Source: Lepidurus packardi (taxonomy: Eukaryota; Arthropoda; Branchiopoda; Notostraca; Triopsidae). Taken from it: a DNA stretch of 64,000 bases. How positions within the stretch are numbered: position 1 is the first letter of the stretch; each line of letters opens with the position of its first letter. Position numbers and translations under genes: made by a program. The stretch spans positions 1 to 64,000 of the forward strand of contig JAKZAN010000046.1 in assembly GCA_023053545.1 (NCBI GenBank), in the 5' to 3' direction. This document shows positions 23,880 to 35,764 of the stretch, piece by piece. The notes beneath the pieces are model-generated. The model did not search any database. It worked only from the letters and a program-made list of their open reading frames with translations, and had not been told where the DNA came from.

Positions 23880-25210
23880 TAATTAAGGAATTAATTCAGT
23901 CCGTAAGGAATTAATTCAGTCCGTAAGGAATTAATTCAGTCCTAAAGGATTTAATTCAGTCCGTAAGGTATTAATTCAGTCCGTAAGGAATTAATTCAGT
24001 CCGTAATGAATTAATTCAGTCCGTAAGGAATTAATTCAGTCCGTAGGGAATTAATTCAGTCCGTAAGGAATAAGTTCAGTACGTAAGGAATTAATTCAGT
24101 CCGTAATGAATTAATTCAGTCCGTAAGGAATTATTTCAGTCCGTAATTAATTCATTCATTCCTTACGGAATTAATTAAGTCCATAAGGAATTAATTTAGT
24201 CTGTAAGGATTTAATTAAGTCCGTAATGAATCAATTCAGTCCGTAAGGAATAACTTCAGTACGTAAGGAAATAATTCAGTCCGTAATGGATTAATTAAGT
24301 CCGTAATGAATTAATTCAGTCCGTAAGGAATTAATAAAATCCGTACGGAATTAATTCAGACCGTAAGGAATTAATTCAGTCCGTAAGGAATTAATTCAGT
24401 CCGTAAGGAATTAATTCAGTCAGTAAGGAATTAATTCAGTCAGTAAGGAATTAATTCAGTCAGTAAGGAATTAATTCAGTCCGTAAGGAATTAATTCAGT
24501 CAGTAAGGAATTATTTCAGTCCGTAAGGAATTAATTCAGTAAGAAACGAATTCAATCAATCCTAAAGAATTAATTCAGTCCGTAAGGAAATATTTCAGTC
24601 CGTAAGGAATTAATTCAGTCCGTAAGGAATTAATTCAGTCCGGAGGGAATTAATTCAGTCCGTAAGGAATAAGTTCAGTACGTAAGGAATTAATTCAGTC
24701 CGTAATAAATTAATTCAGTCCGTAATGGATTAACTAAGTCCGTAATGAATTAATTCAGTCCGTATGAAATTAATTCAGTCCGTAAAGAATTCATTCAGTC
24801 CGTAAGGAATTAATTCAGACCGTAAGGAATTAATTCAGTCCGTAAGGAATTAATTCAGTCCGTAAGTAATTAATTCAGTCAGTAAGGAATTAATTCAGTC
24901 AGTAAGGAATTAATTCAGTCCGTAAGGAATTAATTCAGTCCGTAAGGAATTAATTCAGTCAGTAAGGAATTAATTCAGTCCGTAAGGAATTAATTCAGTC
25001 CGTAAGGAATTAATTCAGTCCGTAAGGAATTAATTCAGTCCGTAAGGTATTAATTCAGTCCATAAGGTATTAATTCAGTCCGTAAGGAATTAATTCAGTC
25101 CGTAAGGAATTAATTCAGTCCGTAAGGAATTAATTCAGTCGGTAAGGAATAAGTTCAGTACGTAAGGAATTAATTCAGTCCGTATGAAATTAATTCAGTC
25201 CGTAAGGAAT
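23880..25210 (+). repeat. Family I HOR unit 14 (1,331 bp), copy 2 of tandem pair
   Basis: The truncation is at 23880-23891 and the header at 23941. The inverted 11-mer at 24158-24168 is exactly 932 bp after that of unit 13. After about 24.5 kb it departs from unit 13 and carries a composite (24547) and a segment shared with unit 11 (GTAATAAATT, then AACTAAGTCC). Confidence 0.82.
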
Positions 25211-27060
25211 TAATTAAGGAATTAATTCAGTCCGTAAGGAATTAATTCAGTCCGTAAGGAATTAATTCAGTCCGTAAGGTATTAATTCAGTCCGTAAGGA
25301 ATTAATTCAGTCCGTAAGGAATTAATTCAGTCCGTAATGGATTAATTAAGTCCGTAATGAATTAATTCAGTCCGTAAGGAATTAATAAAATCCGTACGGA
25401 ATTAATTCAGACCGTAAGGAACTAATTCAGTCCGTAAGGAATTAATTCAGTCCGTAAGGAATTAATTCAGTCAGTAAGGAATTAATTCAGTCAGTAAGGA
25501 ATTAATTCAGTCCGTAAGGAATTAATTCAGTCCGTAAGGAATTAATTCAGTCAGTAAGGAATTATTTCAGTCCGTAAGGAATTAATTCAGTAAGAAACGA
25601 ATTCAATCAATCCTAAAGAATTAATTCAGTCCGTAAGGAAATATTTCAGTCCGTAAGGATTTAATTCAGTCCGTAAGGAATTAATTCAGTCCGTAGGGAA
25701 TTAATTCAGTCCGTAAGGAATAAGTTCAGTACGTAAGGAATTAATTCAGTCCGTAATGAATTAATTCAGTCCGTAAGGAATTATTTCAGTCCGTAATTAA
25801 TTCATTCATTCCTTACGGAATTAATTAAGTCCATAAGGAATTAATTTAGTCTGTAAGGATTTAATTAAGTCCGTAATGAATCAATTCAGTCCGTAAGGAA
25901 TAACTTCAGTATGTAAGGAAATAATTCAGTCCGTAATGGATTAATTAAGTCCGTAATGAATTAATTCAGTCCGTAAGGAATTAATAAAATCCGTACGGAA
26001 TTAATTCAGACCGTAAGGAATTAATTCAGTCCGTAAGGAATTAATTCAGTCCGTAAGGAATTAATTCAGTCAGTAAGGAATTAATTCAGTCAGTAAGGAA
26101 TTAATTCAGTCAGTAAGGAATTAATTCAGTCCGTAAGGAATTAATTCAGTCAGTAAGGAATTATTTCAGTCCGTAAGGAATTAATTCAGTAAGAAACGAA
26201 TTCAATCAATCCTAAAGAATTAATTCAGTCCGTAAGGAAATATTTCAGTCCGTAAGGAATTAATTCAGTCCGTAAGCAATTAATTCAGTCCGGAGGGAAT
26301 TAATTCAGTCCGTAAGGAATAAGTTCAGTACGTAAGGAATTAATTCAGTCCGTAATAAATTAATTCAGTCCGTAATGGATTAATTAAGTCCGTAATGAAT
26401 TAGTTCAGTCCGTATGAAATTAATTCAGTCCGTAAGGAATTCATTCAGTCCGTAAGGAATTAATTCAGTCAGTAAGGAATTAATTCAGTCAGTAAGGAAT
26501 TAATTCAGTCCGTAAGGAATTAATTCAGTCCGTAAGGAATTAATTCAGTCCGTAAGGAATTAATTCAGTCCGTAAGGTATTAATTCAGTCAGTAAGGAAT
26601 TAATTCAGTCCGTAAGGAATTAATTCAGTCCGTAAGGAATTAATTCAGTCAGTAAGGAATTAATTCAGTCCGTAATGAATTAATTCAGTCCGTAAGGAAT
26701 TAATTCAGTCCGTAATGAATTAATTCAGTCCGTAAGGAATTAATTCAGTCCGAAAGGAATTAATTCAGTCCGTAAGGAATTAATTCAGTCCGTAAGGAAT
26801 TAATTCAGTCCGTAAGGAATTAATTCAGTCAGTAAGGAATTAATTCAGTCCGTAAGGAATTATATCAGTCCGTAAGGTATTAATTCAGTCCGTAAGGAAT
26901 TAATTCAGTCCGTAAGGAGTTAATTCAGTCTGTAAGGAATTAATTCAGTCCGTAAGGAATAAGTTAGGTACGTAAGGAATTAATTCAGTCTGTAATCGAT
27001 TAATTAAGTCCGTAATGTATTAATTCAGTCCGTATGAAATTAATTCAGTCCGTAAGGAAT
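25211..27060 (+). repeat. Family I HOR unit 15 (1,850 bp), transition unit
   Basis: The truncation is at 25211-25222, but the CCTAAAGGATT header has the canonical monomer in its place. Composites lie at 25598 and 26197 and the inverted 11-mer at 25808-25818. From about 26.6 kb the landmarks thin out. The AAGTTAGG variant at 26961, shared with family II at 29446 and 31407, marks the changeover. Confidence 0.78.
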
Positions 27061-27090
27061 TAATTAAGGAATTAATTCAGTCCGTAAGGA

Positions 27091-27130
27091 ATTTTTTCAG
27101 TTAGAAAGGAATTCAATCAATCCTAAAGAA
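27091..27130 (+). repeat. EcoRI-type composite landmark, family II version (first copy)
   Basis: This has the same architecture as the family I composite but with GAAAGGAATTC, and here preceded by a GGAATTTTTTCAG T-run and TTAG. It likewise contains the 19-bp monomer. In unit A1 it occurs at 27109, 27728 and 27979 (GAATTC starts), and the same spacing of 619 and 251 bp recurs in A2 and A3. One transversion (C to G before GAATTC) separates the two families consistently. Confidence 0.87.
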
Positions 27131-28521
27131 TTAATTCAGTCCGTAAGGAAATAATTCCTTCTGTAAGGAATTAATTCAGTCCGTAAGGAATTAATTCAGT
27201 CCGTAAGGAATTAATTCAGTTCGTAAGGAATTAATTTAGTCCGTAAGGAATTATTCCAGTCCGTAATTAATTCATTCATTCCTTACGGAATTAATTAAGT
27301 CCATAATGAATTAATTCAGTCCGTAAGGAATTCATTCAGTCCGTAAGGAATTAATTAAATCCGTACGGAATTAATTCAGACCGTAAGGAATTAATTAGGT
27401 CCGTAAGGAATTAATTCAGTCCGTAATGAATTAATTCAGTCCGTAATGAATTAATTCAGACCGTAAGGAATTAATTAAGTCCGTAAGGAATTAATTCAGT
27501 CCGTAAGGATTTAATTCAGTCCGTAAGGTATTAATTCAGTCCGTAAGGAATAACTTCAATACGTAAGGAAATAATTCAGTCCGTAATGGATTAATTAAGT
27601 GCTTAATGAATTAATTCAGTCCGGATGAAATTAATTCAGTCCGTAAGGTACTAATTCAGTCCGTATGAAATTAATTCAGTCCGTAAGGAATTCATTCAGT
27701 CCGTAAGGAATTAATTCAGTAAGAAAGGAATTCAATCAATCCTAAAGAATTAATTCAGTCCGTAAGGAACTAATTCAGTCCGTAAGGAATTAATTCAGTC
27801 CGTAAGGAATTAATTCAGTCCGTAAGGAATTAATTAATTCCGTAAGGAATTAATTCAGTCCGTAATGGATTAATACAGTCCGTAATGAATTAATTCAGTC
27901 CGTATGAAATTAATTCAGTCCGTAAGGAATTAATTAAGAAATTAATTCAGTCCTTAAGGAATTTTTTCAGTAAGAAAGGAATTCAATCAATCCTAAAGAA
28001 TTAATTCAGTCCGTAAGGAAATAGTTCAGTCCGTAAGGAATAAATTCAGTCCGTAATGAAATAATTCAGTCCGTAAGGAATTAATTCAGTCCGTAAGGAA
28101 TTAATTAAATCCGTACGGAATTAATTAAGTACGTAAGGAATTAATTAAGTTCGTAAGGAATTAATTAAGTCCGTAAAGAATTAATTCCGTCCGTAAGGAA
28201 TTAATTAGGTCCGTAAGGAATTAATTCAGTCCGTAAGGAATTAATTCAGTCCGTAATGAATTAATTCAGTCCGTAAGGAATTAATTAAGTCCGTAAGGAA
28301 TTAATTCAGTCCGTAAGGATTTAATTCAGTCCGTAAGGTATTAATTCAGTCCGTAAAGAATTAATTCAGTCCGTAAGGAATTAATTCAGTCCGTAAGGAA
28401 TTAATTCAGTCCGTAAGGAATAACTTCAATACGTAAGGAAATAATTCAGTCCGTAATGGATTAATTAAGTGCGTAATGAATTAATTCAGTCCGGATGAAA
28501 TTAATTCAGTCCGTAAGGAAT

Positions 28522-28541
28522 TAATTAAGGAATTGAGGAAT
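28522..28541 (+). repeat. Rearranged-centre 20-bp monomer (first copy)
   Basis: TAATTAAGGAATTGAGGAAT keeps the monomer ends but its centre equals a 12-bp truncated monomer plus an 8-bp remnant, so the 20-bp register is restored. It is family II specific and recurs near 31007, 32968, 35114, 37708, 38739, 41733, 42193, 43113, 44521, 45829, 47888, 55628, 56868, 58903 and 61746. A cousin ending TTAAGGAAT occurs near 36110, 40240, 49300, 51240 and 53275. Confidence 0.82.
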
Positions 28542-29545
28542 TAATTCAGTCCGTAAGGAATTAATTCAGTCCGTAAGGAATTAATTCAGTCCGTAAGGAA
28601 TTAATTCAGTCAGTAAGGAATTAATTCAGTCCGTAAGGAATTAATTCAGTCCGTAAACGATTAATTAAGTCCGTAAGGAATTAATTCAGTCCATAAGGAA
28701 TTCATTCAGTCTGTAAGGATTTAATTAAGTCTGTAATTAATTAATTCAGTCCGTAAGGAAGTAATTCAGTCCGTAAGGAATTAATAAAATCCGTACGGAA
28801 TTAATTCAGACCGTAAGGAATTAATTAAGTACGTAAGGAATTAATTAAGTCCGTAAGGAATTAATTCAGTCCGTAAGGAATTAATTCAGTTCGTAAGGAA
28901 TTAATTCAGTCCGTAAGGAATTAATTCAGTCAGTAAGGAATTAATTCAGTCCGTAAGGAGTTAATTCAGTCCGTAAGGAATTAATTCAGTCCGTAAGGAA
29001 TAAGTTCAGTACGTAAGGAAATAATTCAGTCTGTAATCGATTAATTAAGTCCGTAATGAATTAATTCAGTCCGTATGAAATTAATTCAGTCAGTAAGGAA
29101 TTAATTAAGGAATTAATTCAGTCCGTAAGGAATAAGTTCAGTACGTAAGGAATTAATTCAGTCCGTAATCGATTAATTAAGTCCGTAATGAATTAATTCA
29201 GTCCGTATGAAACTAATTCAGTCCGTAAGGAATTAATTAAGGAATTAATTCAGTCCATAAGGAATTAATTCAGTTAGTAAGGAATTAATTCAGTCCGTAA
29301 GGAATTATTTCAGTACGTAAGGTATTAATTCAGTCCGTAAGGAATTAATTCAGACCGTAAGGAGTTAATTCAGTCCGTAAGGAATTAATTCAGTCCGTAA
29401 GGAATAAGTTCAGTACGTAAGGAATTAATTCAGTCCGTAAAGAATAAGTTAGGTACGTAAGGAATTAATTCAGTCTGTAATCGATTAATTAAGTCCGTAA
29501 TGAATTAATTCAGTCCGTATGAAATTAATTCAGTCCGTAAGGAAT

Positions 29546-31506
29546 TAATTAAGGAATTAATTCAGTCCGTAAGGAATTTTTTCAGTTAGAAAGGAATTCA
29601 ATCAATCCTAAAGAATTAATTCAGTCCGTAAGGAAATAATTCCTTCTGTAAGGAATTAATTCAGTCCGTAAGGAATTAATTCAGTCCGTAAGGAATTAAT
29701 TCAGTTCGTAAGGAATTAATTTAGTCCGTAAGGAATTATTCCAGTCCGTAATTAATTCATTCATTCCTTACGGAATTAATTAAGTCCATAATGAATTAAT
29801 TCAGTCCGTAAGGAATTCATTCAGTCCGTAAGGAATTAATTAAATCCGTACGGAATTAATTCAGACCGTAAGGAATTAATTAGGTCCGTAAGGAATTAAT
29901 TCAGTCCGTAAGGAATTAATTCAGTCCGTAATGAATTAATTCAGACCGTAAGGAATTAATTAAGTCCGTAAGGAATTAATTCAGTCCGTAAGGATTTAAT
30001 TCAGTCCGTAAGGTATTAATTCAGTCCGTAAGGAATAACTTCAATACGTAAGGAAATAATTCAGTCCGTAATGGATTAATTAAGTGCTTAATGAATTAAT
30101 TCAGTCCGGATGAAATTAATTCAGTCCGTAAGGTACTAATTCAGTCCGTATGAAATTAATTCAGTCCGTAAGGAATTCATTCAGTCCGTAAGGAATTAAT
30201 TCAGTAAGAAAGGAATTCAATCAATCCTAAAGAATTAATTCAGTCCGTAAGGAACTAATTCAGTCCGTAAGGAATTAATTCAGTCCGTAAGGAATTAATT
30301 CAGTCCGTAAGGAATTAATTAATTCCGTAAGGAATTAATTCAGTCCGTAATGGATTAATACAGTCCGTAATGAATTAATTCAGTCCGTATGAAATTAATT
30401 CAGTCCGTAAGGAATTAATTAAGAAATTAATTCAGTCCGTAAGGAATTTTTTCAGTAAGAAAGGAATTCAATCAATCCTAAAGAATTAATTCAGTCCGTA
30501 AGGAAATAGTTCAGTCCGTAAGGAATAAATTCAGTCCGTAATGAATTAATTCAGTCCGTAAGGAATTAATTCAGTCCGTAAGGAATTAATTAAATCCGTA
30601 CGGAATTAATTAAGTACGTAAGGAATTAATTAAGTTCGTAAGGAATTAATTAAGTCCGTAAAGAATTAATTCCGTCCGTAAGGAATTAATTAGGTCCGTA
30701 AGGAATTAATTCAGTCCGTAAGGAATTAATTCAGTCCGTAATGAATTAATTCAGTCCGTAAGGAATTAATTAAGTCCGTAAGGAATTAATTCAGTCCGTA
30801 AGGATTTAATTCAGTCCGTAAGGTATTAATTCAGTCCGTAAAGAATTAATTCAGTCCGTAAGGAATTAATTCAGTCCGTAAGGAATTAATTCAGTCCGTA
30901 AGGAATAACTTCAATACGTAAGGAAATAATTCAGTCCGTAATGGATTAATTAAGTGCGTAATGAATTAATTCAGTCCGGATGAAATTAATTCAGTCCGTA
31001 AGGAATTAATTAAGGAATTGAGGAATTAATTCAGTCCGTAAGGAATTAATTCAGTCCGTAAGGAATTAATTCAGTCCGTAAGGAATTAATTCAGTCAGTA
31101 AGGAATTAATTCAGTCCGTAAGGAATTAATTCAGTCCGTAAACGATTAATTAAGTCCGTAAGGAATTAATTCAGTCCATAAGGAATTCATTCAGTCTGTA
31201 AGGATTTAATTAAGTCTGTAATTAATTAATTCAGTCCGTAAGGAAGTAATTCAGTCCGTAAGGAATTAATAAAATCCGTACGGAATTAATTCAGACCGTA
31301 AGGAATTAATTAAGTACGTAAGGAATTAATTAAGTCCGTAAGGAATTAATTCAGTCCGTAAGGAATTAATTCAGTTCGTAAGGAATTAATTCAGTCCGTA
31401 AAGAATAAGTTAGGTACGTAAGGAATTAATTCAGTCTGTAATCGATTAATTAAGTCCGTAATGAATTAATTCAGTCCGTATGAAATTAATTCAGTCCGTA
31501 AGGAAT
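29546..31506 (+). repeat. Family II unit A2 (1,961 bp)
   Basis: The unit matches A1 landmark by landmark at +2,485 bp (AAGTTAGG 29446, GGTACTAATT 30134, rearranged-centre monomer 31007, inverted 11-mer 29763-29773). It lacks a 524-bp segment near its end, the part of A1 holding the truncations at 29102 and 29234. The length equals 99 monomers minus 19. Confidence 0.85.
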
Positions 31507-33951
31507 TAATTAAGGAATTAATTCAGTCCGTAAGGAATTTTTTCAGTTAGAAAGGAATTCAATCAATCCTAAAGAATTAATTCAGTCCGTAAGGAAATAA
31601 TTCCTTCTGTAAGGAATTAATTCAGTCCGTAAGGAATTAATTCAGTCCGTAAGGAATTAATTCAGTTCGTAAGGAATTAATTTAGTCCGTAAGGAATTAT
31701 TCCAGTCCGTAATTAATTCATTCATTCCTTACGGAATTAATTAAGTCCATAATGAATTAATTCAGTCCGTAAGGAATTCATTCAGTCCGTAAGGAATTAA
31801 TTAAATCCGTACGGAATTAATTCAGACCGTAAGGAATTAATTAGGTCCGTAAGGAATTAATTCAGTCCGTAAGGAATTAATTCAGTCCGTAATGAATTAA
31901 TTCAGACCGTAAGGAATTAATTAAGTCCGTAAGGAATTAATTCAGTCCGTAAGGATTTAATTCAGTCCGTAAGGTATTAATTCAGTCCGTAAGGAATAAC
32001 TTCAATACGTAAGGAAATAATTCAGTCCGTAATGGATTAATTAAGTGCTTAATGAATTAATTCAGTCCGGATGAAATTAATTCAGTCCGTAAGGTACTAA
32101 TTCAGTCCGTATGAAATTAATTCAGTCCGTAAGGAATTCATTCAGTCCGTAAGGAATTAATTCAGTAAGAAAGGAATTCAATCAATCCTAAAGAATTAAT
32201 TCAGTCCGTAAGGAACTAATTCAGTCCGTAAGGAATTAATTCAGTCCGTAAGGAATTAATTCAGTCCGTAAGGAATTAATTAATTCCGTAAGGAATTAAT
32301 TCAGTCCGTAATGGATTAATACAGTCCGTAATGAATTAATTCAGTCCGTATGAAATTAATTCAGTCCGTAAGGAATTAATTAAGAAATTAATTCAGTCCG
32401 TAAGGAATTTTTTCAGTAAGAAAGGAATTCAATCAATCCTAAAGAATTAATTCAGTCCGTAAGGAAATAGTTCAGTCCGTAAGGAATAAATTCAGTCCGT
32501 AATGAATTAATTCAGTCCGTAAGGAATTAATTCAGTCCGTAAGGAATTAATTAAATCCGTACGGAATTAATTAAGTACGTAAGGAATTAATTAAGTTCGT
32601 AAGGAATTAATTAAGTCCGTAAAGAATTAATTCCGTCCGTAAGGAATTAATTAGGTCCGTAAGGAATTAATTCAGTCCGTAAGGAATTAATTCAGTCCGT
32701 AATGAATTAATTCAGTCCGTAAGGAATTAATTAAGTCCGTAAGGAATTAATTCAGTCCGTAAGGATTTAATTCAGTCCGTAAGGTATTAATTCAGTCCGT
32801 AAAGAATTAATTCAGTCCGTAAGGAATTAATTCAGTCCGTAAGGAATTAATTCAGTCCGTAAGGAATAACTTCAATACGTAAGGAAATAATTCAGTCCGT
32901 AATGGATTAATTAAGTGCGTAATGAATTAATTCAGTCCGGATGAAATTAATTCAGTCCGTAAGGAATTAATTAAGGAATTGAGGAATTAATTCAGTCCGT
33001 AAGGAATTAATTCAGTCCGTAAGGAATTAATTCAGTCCGTAAGGAATTAATTCAGTCAGTAAGGAATTAATTCAGTCCGTAAGGAATTAATTCAGTCCGT
33101 AAACGATTAATTAAGTCCGTAAGGAATTAATTCAGTCCATAAGGAATTCATTCAGTCTGTAAGGATTTAATTAAGTCTGTAATTAATTAATTCAGTCCGT
33201 AAGGAAGTAATTCAGTCCGTAAGGAATTAATAAAATCCGTACGGAATTAATTCAGACCGTAAGGAATTAATTAAGTACGTAAGGAATTAATTAAGTCCGT
33301 AAGGAATTAATTCAGTCCGTAAGGAATTAATTCAGTTCGTAAGGAATTAATTCAGTCCGTAAGGAATTAATTCAGTCAGTAAGGAATTAATTCAGTCCGT
33401 AAGGAGTTAATTCAGTCCGTAAGGAATTAATTCAGTCCGTAAGGAATAAGTTCAGTACGTAAGGAAATAATTCAGTCTGTAATCGATTAATTAAGTCCGT
33501 AATGAATTAATTCAGTCCGTATGAAATTAATTCAGTCAGTAAGGAATTAATTAAGGAATTAATTCAGTCCGTAAGGAATAAGTTCAGTACGTAAGGAATT
33601 AATTCAGTCCGTAATCGATTAATTAAGTCCGTAATGAATTAATTCAGTCCGTATGAAACTAATTCAGTCCGTAAGGAATTAATTAAGGAATTAATTCAGT
33701 CCATAAGGAATTAATTCAGTTAGTAAGGAATTAATTCAGTCCGTAAGGAATTATTTCAGTACGTAAGGTATTAATTCAGTCCGTAAGGAATTAATTCAGA
33801 CCGTAAGGAGTTAATTCAGTCCGTAAGGAATTAATTCAGTCCGTAAGGAATAAGTTCAGTACGTAAGGAATTAATTCAGTCTGTAATCTATTAACTAAGT
33901 CCGTAATGAATTAATTCAGTCCGTATGAAATTAATTCAGTCCGTAAGGAAT
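31507..33951 (+). repeat. Family II unit A3 (2,445 bp)
   Basis: The unit matches A1 at +4,446 bp, including the 524-bp segment missing from A2 (truncations 33548 and 33680). The inverted 11-mer is at 31724-31734. It is 40 bp (two monomers) shorter than A1 at its end, where AAGTTAGG is absent. Private changes (CTGTAATCTATTAAC near 33885) separate it from A1. Confidence 0.83.
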
Positions 33952-35764
33952 TAATCAAGGAATTAATTCAGTCCGTAAGGAATTAATTCAGTCCGTAAGC
34001 AATAAGTTCAGTACGTAAGGAATTAATTCAGTCCGTAAGGAATTAATTCAGTCCGTAAGGTATTAATTCAGTCCGTAAGGAATTAATTCAGTCCGTAAGG
34101 ATTTAATTCAGTCCGTAAGGTATTAATTCAGTCCGTAAGGAATTAATACAGTCCTTAAGGAAAAAATTCAGTCCGTAATGGAAGAATTAAGTGCGTAATG
34201 AATTAATTCAGTCCGGATGAAATTAATTCAGTCCGTAAGGTACTAATTCAGTCCGTATGAAATTAATTCAGTCCGTAAGGAATTCATTCAGTCCGTAAGG
34301 AATTAATTCAGTAAGAAAGGAATTCAATCAATCCTAAAGAATTAATTCAGTCCGTAAGGAACTAATTCAGTCCGTAAGGAATTAATTCAGTCCGTAAGGA
34401 ATTAATTCAGTCCGTAAGGAATTAATTAATTCCGTAAGGAATTAATTCAGTCCGTAATGGATTAATACAGTCCGTAATGAATTAATTCAGTCCGTATGAA
34501 ATTAATTCAGTCCGTAAGGAATTAATTAAGAAATTAATTCAGTCCGTAAGGAATTTTTTCAGTAAGAAAGGAATTCAATCAATCCTAAAGAATTAATTCA
34601 GTCCGTAAGGAAATAGTTCCGTCCGTAAGGAATAAATTCAGTCCGTAATGAATTAATTCAGTCCGTAAGGAATTAATTCAGTCCGTAAGGAATTAATTAA
34701 ATCCGTACGGAATTAATTAAGTACGTAAGGAATTAATTAAGTTCGTAAGGAATTAATTAAGTCCGTAAAGAATTAATTCCGTCCGTAAGGAATTAATTAG
34801 GTCCGTAAGGAATTAATTCAGTCCGTAAGGAATTAATTCAGTCCGTAATGAATTAATTCAGTCCGTAAGGAATTAATTAAGTCCGTAAGGAATTAATTCA
34901 GTCCGTAAGGATTTAATTCAGTCCGTAAGGTATTAATTCAGTCCGTAAAGAATTAATTCAGTCCGTAAGGAATTAATTCAGTCCGTAAGGAATTAATTCA
35001 GTCCGTAAGGAATAACTTCAATACGTAAGGAAATAATTCAGTCCGTAATGGATTAATTAAGTGCGTAATGAATTAATTCAGTCCGGATGAAATTAATTCA
35101 GTCCGTAAGGAATTAATTAAGGAATTGAGGAATTAATTCAGTCCGTAAGGAATTAATTCAGTCAGTAAGGAATTAATTCAGTCCGTAAGGAATTAATTCA
35201 GTCCGTAAACGATTAATTAAGTCCGTAAGGAATTAATTCAGTCCATAAGGAATTCATTCAGTCTGTAAGGATTTAATTAAGTCTGTAATTAATTAATTCA
35301 GTCCGTAAGGAAGTAATTCAGTCCGTAAGGAATTAATAAAATCCGTAAGGAATTAATTCAGTTCGTAAGGAATTAATTCAGTCCGTAAGGAATTAATTCA
35401 GTCAGTAAGGAATTAATTCAGTCCGTAAGGAGTTAATTCAGTCCGTAAGGAATTAATTCAGTCCGTAAGGAATAAGTTCAGTACGTAAGGAAATAATTCA
35501 GTCTGTAATCGATTAATTAAGTCCGTAATGAATTAATTCAGTCCGTATGAAATTAATTCAGTCAGTAAGGAATTAATTAAGGAATTAATTCAGTCCGTAA
35601 GGAATAAGTTCAGTACGTAAGGAATTAATTCGGTCCGTAATCGATTAATTAAGTCCGTAATGAATTAATTCAGTCCGTATGAAACTAATTCAGTCCGTAA
35701 GGAATTAATTAAGGAATTAATTCAGTCCATAAGGAATTAATTCAGTTAGTAAGGAATTAATTCA
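33952..35764 (+). repeat. Family II unit A4 (partial, rearranged)
   Basis: The unit opens with a TAATCAAGGAAT truncation. It starts with a GTAAGCAATA block at 33995 not seen in A1-A3, then joins the A pattern from GGTACTAATT at 34241, which is 2,146 bp after the A3 copy (109 monomers minus 34). Composites lie at about 34320 and 34571, the TAATTAAGAAAT truncation at 34523 and the rearranged-centre monomer at 35114. The inverted island of the A unit is missing. Two short deletions remove about 120 bp between 35.12 and 35.57 kb. Confidence 0.78.

Larger units (their letters stand above)
1..26960 (+). repeat. Satellite family I domain
   Basis: This domain is defined by the GAAACGAATTC version of the EcoRI-type composite, usually followed by a GGAAATATTTCAG variant. 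I count 35 such composites here, plus 4 more in islands at 36.7-41.2 kb. HOR units start at 12-bp truncated monomers at 1379, 2430, 4699, 5817, 8073, 11000, 14069, 15438, 17746, 18596, 20006, 21557, 22948, 23880, 25211 and 27061. The right edge is near the AAGTTAGG variant at 26961, after a mixed stretch from about 26.6 kb. Unit lengths range from 850 to 3,069 bp, so there is no single fixed HOR period. Confidence 0.85.
27061..29545 (+). repeat. Family II unit A1 (2,485 bp)
   Basis: The unit opens with a truncated monomer (27061-27072) followed by a GGAATTTTTTCAGTTAG variant. Family II composites (GAATTC at 27109, 27728, 27979) carry GAAAGGAATTC instead of GAAACGAATTC. Other truncations are at 27931 (TAATTAAGAAAT), 29102 and 29234. 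A 20-bp monomer with a rearranged centre (TAATTAAGGAATTGAGGAAT) is at 28522. The inverted 11-mer is at 27278-27288. The length equals 126 monomers minus 35 (four 12-bp and three 19-bp monomers). Confidence 0.85.

Noticed and set aside
27091-27105. T-run of GGAATTTTTTCAG as a Pol III terminator
   Set aside because: No A/B box promoter elements were seen upstream; the T-run is a monomer variant carried by the HOR.
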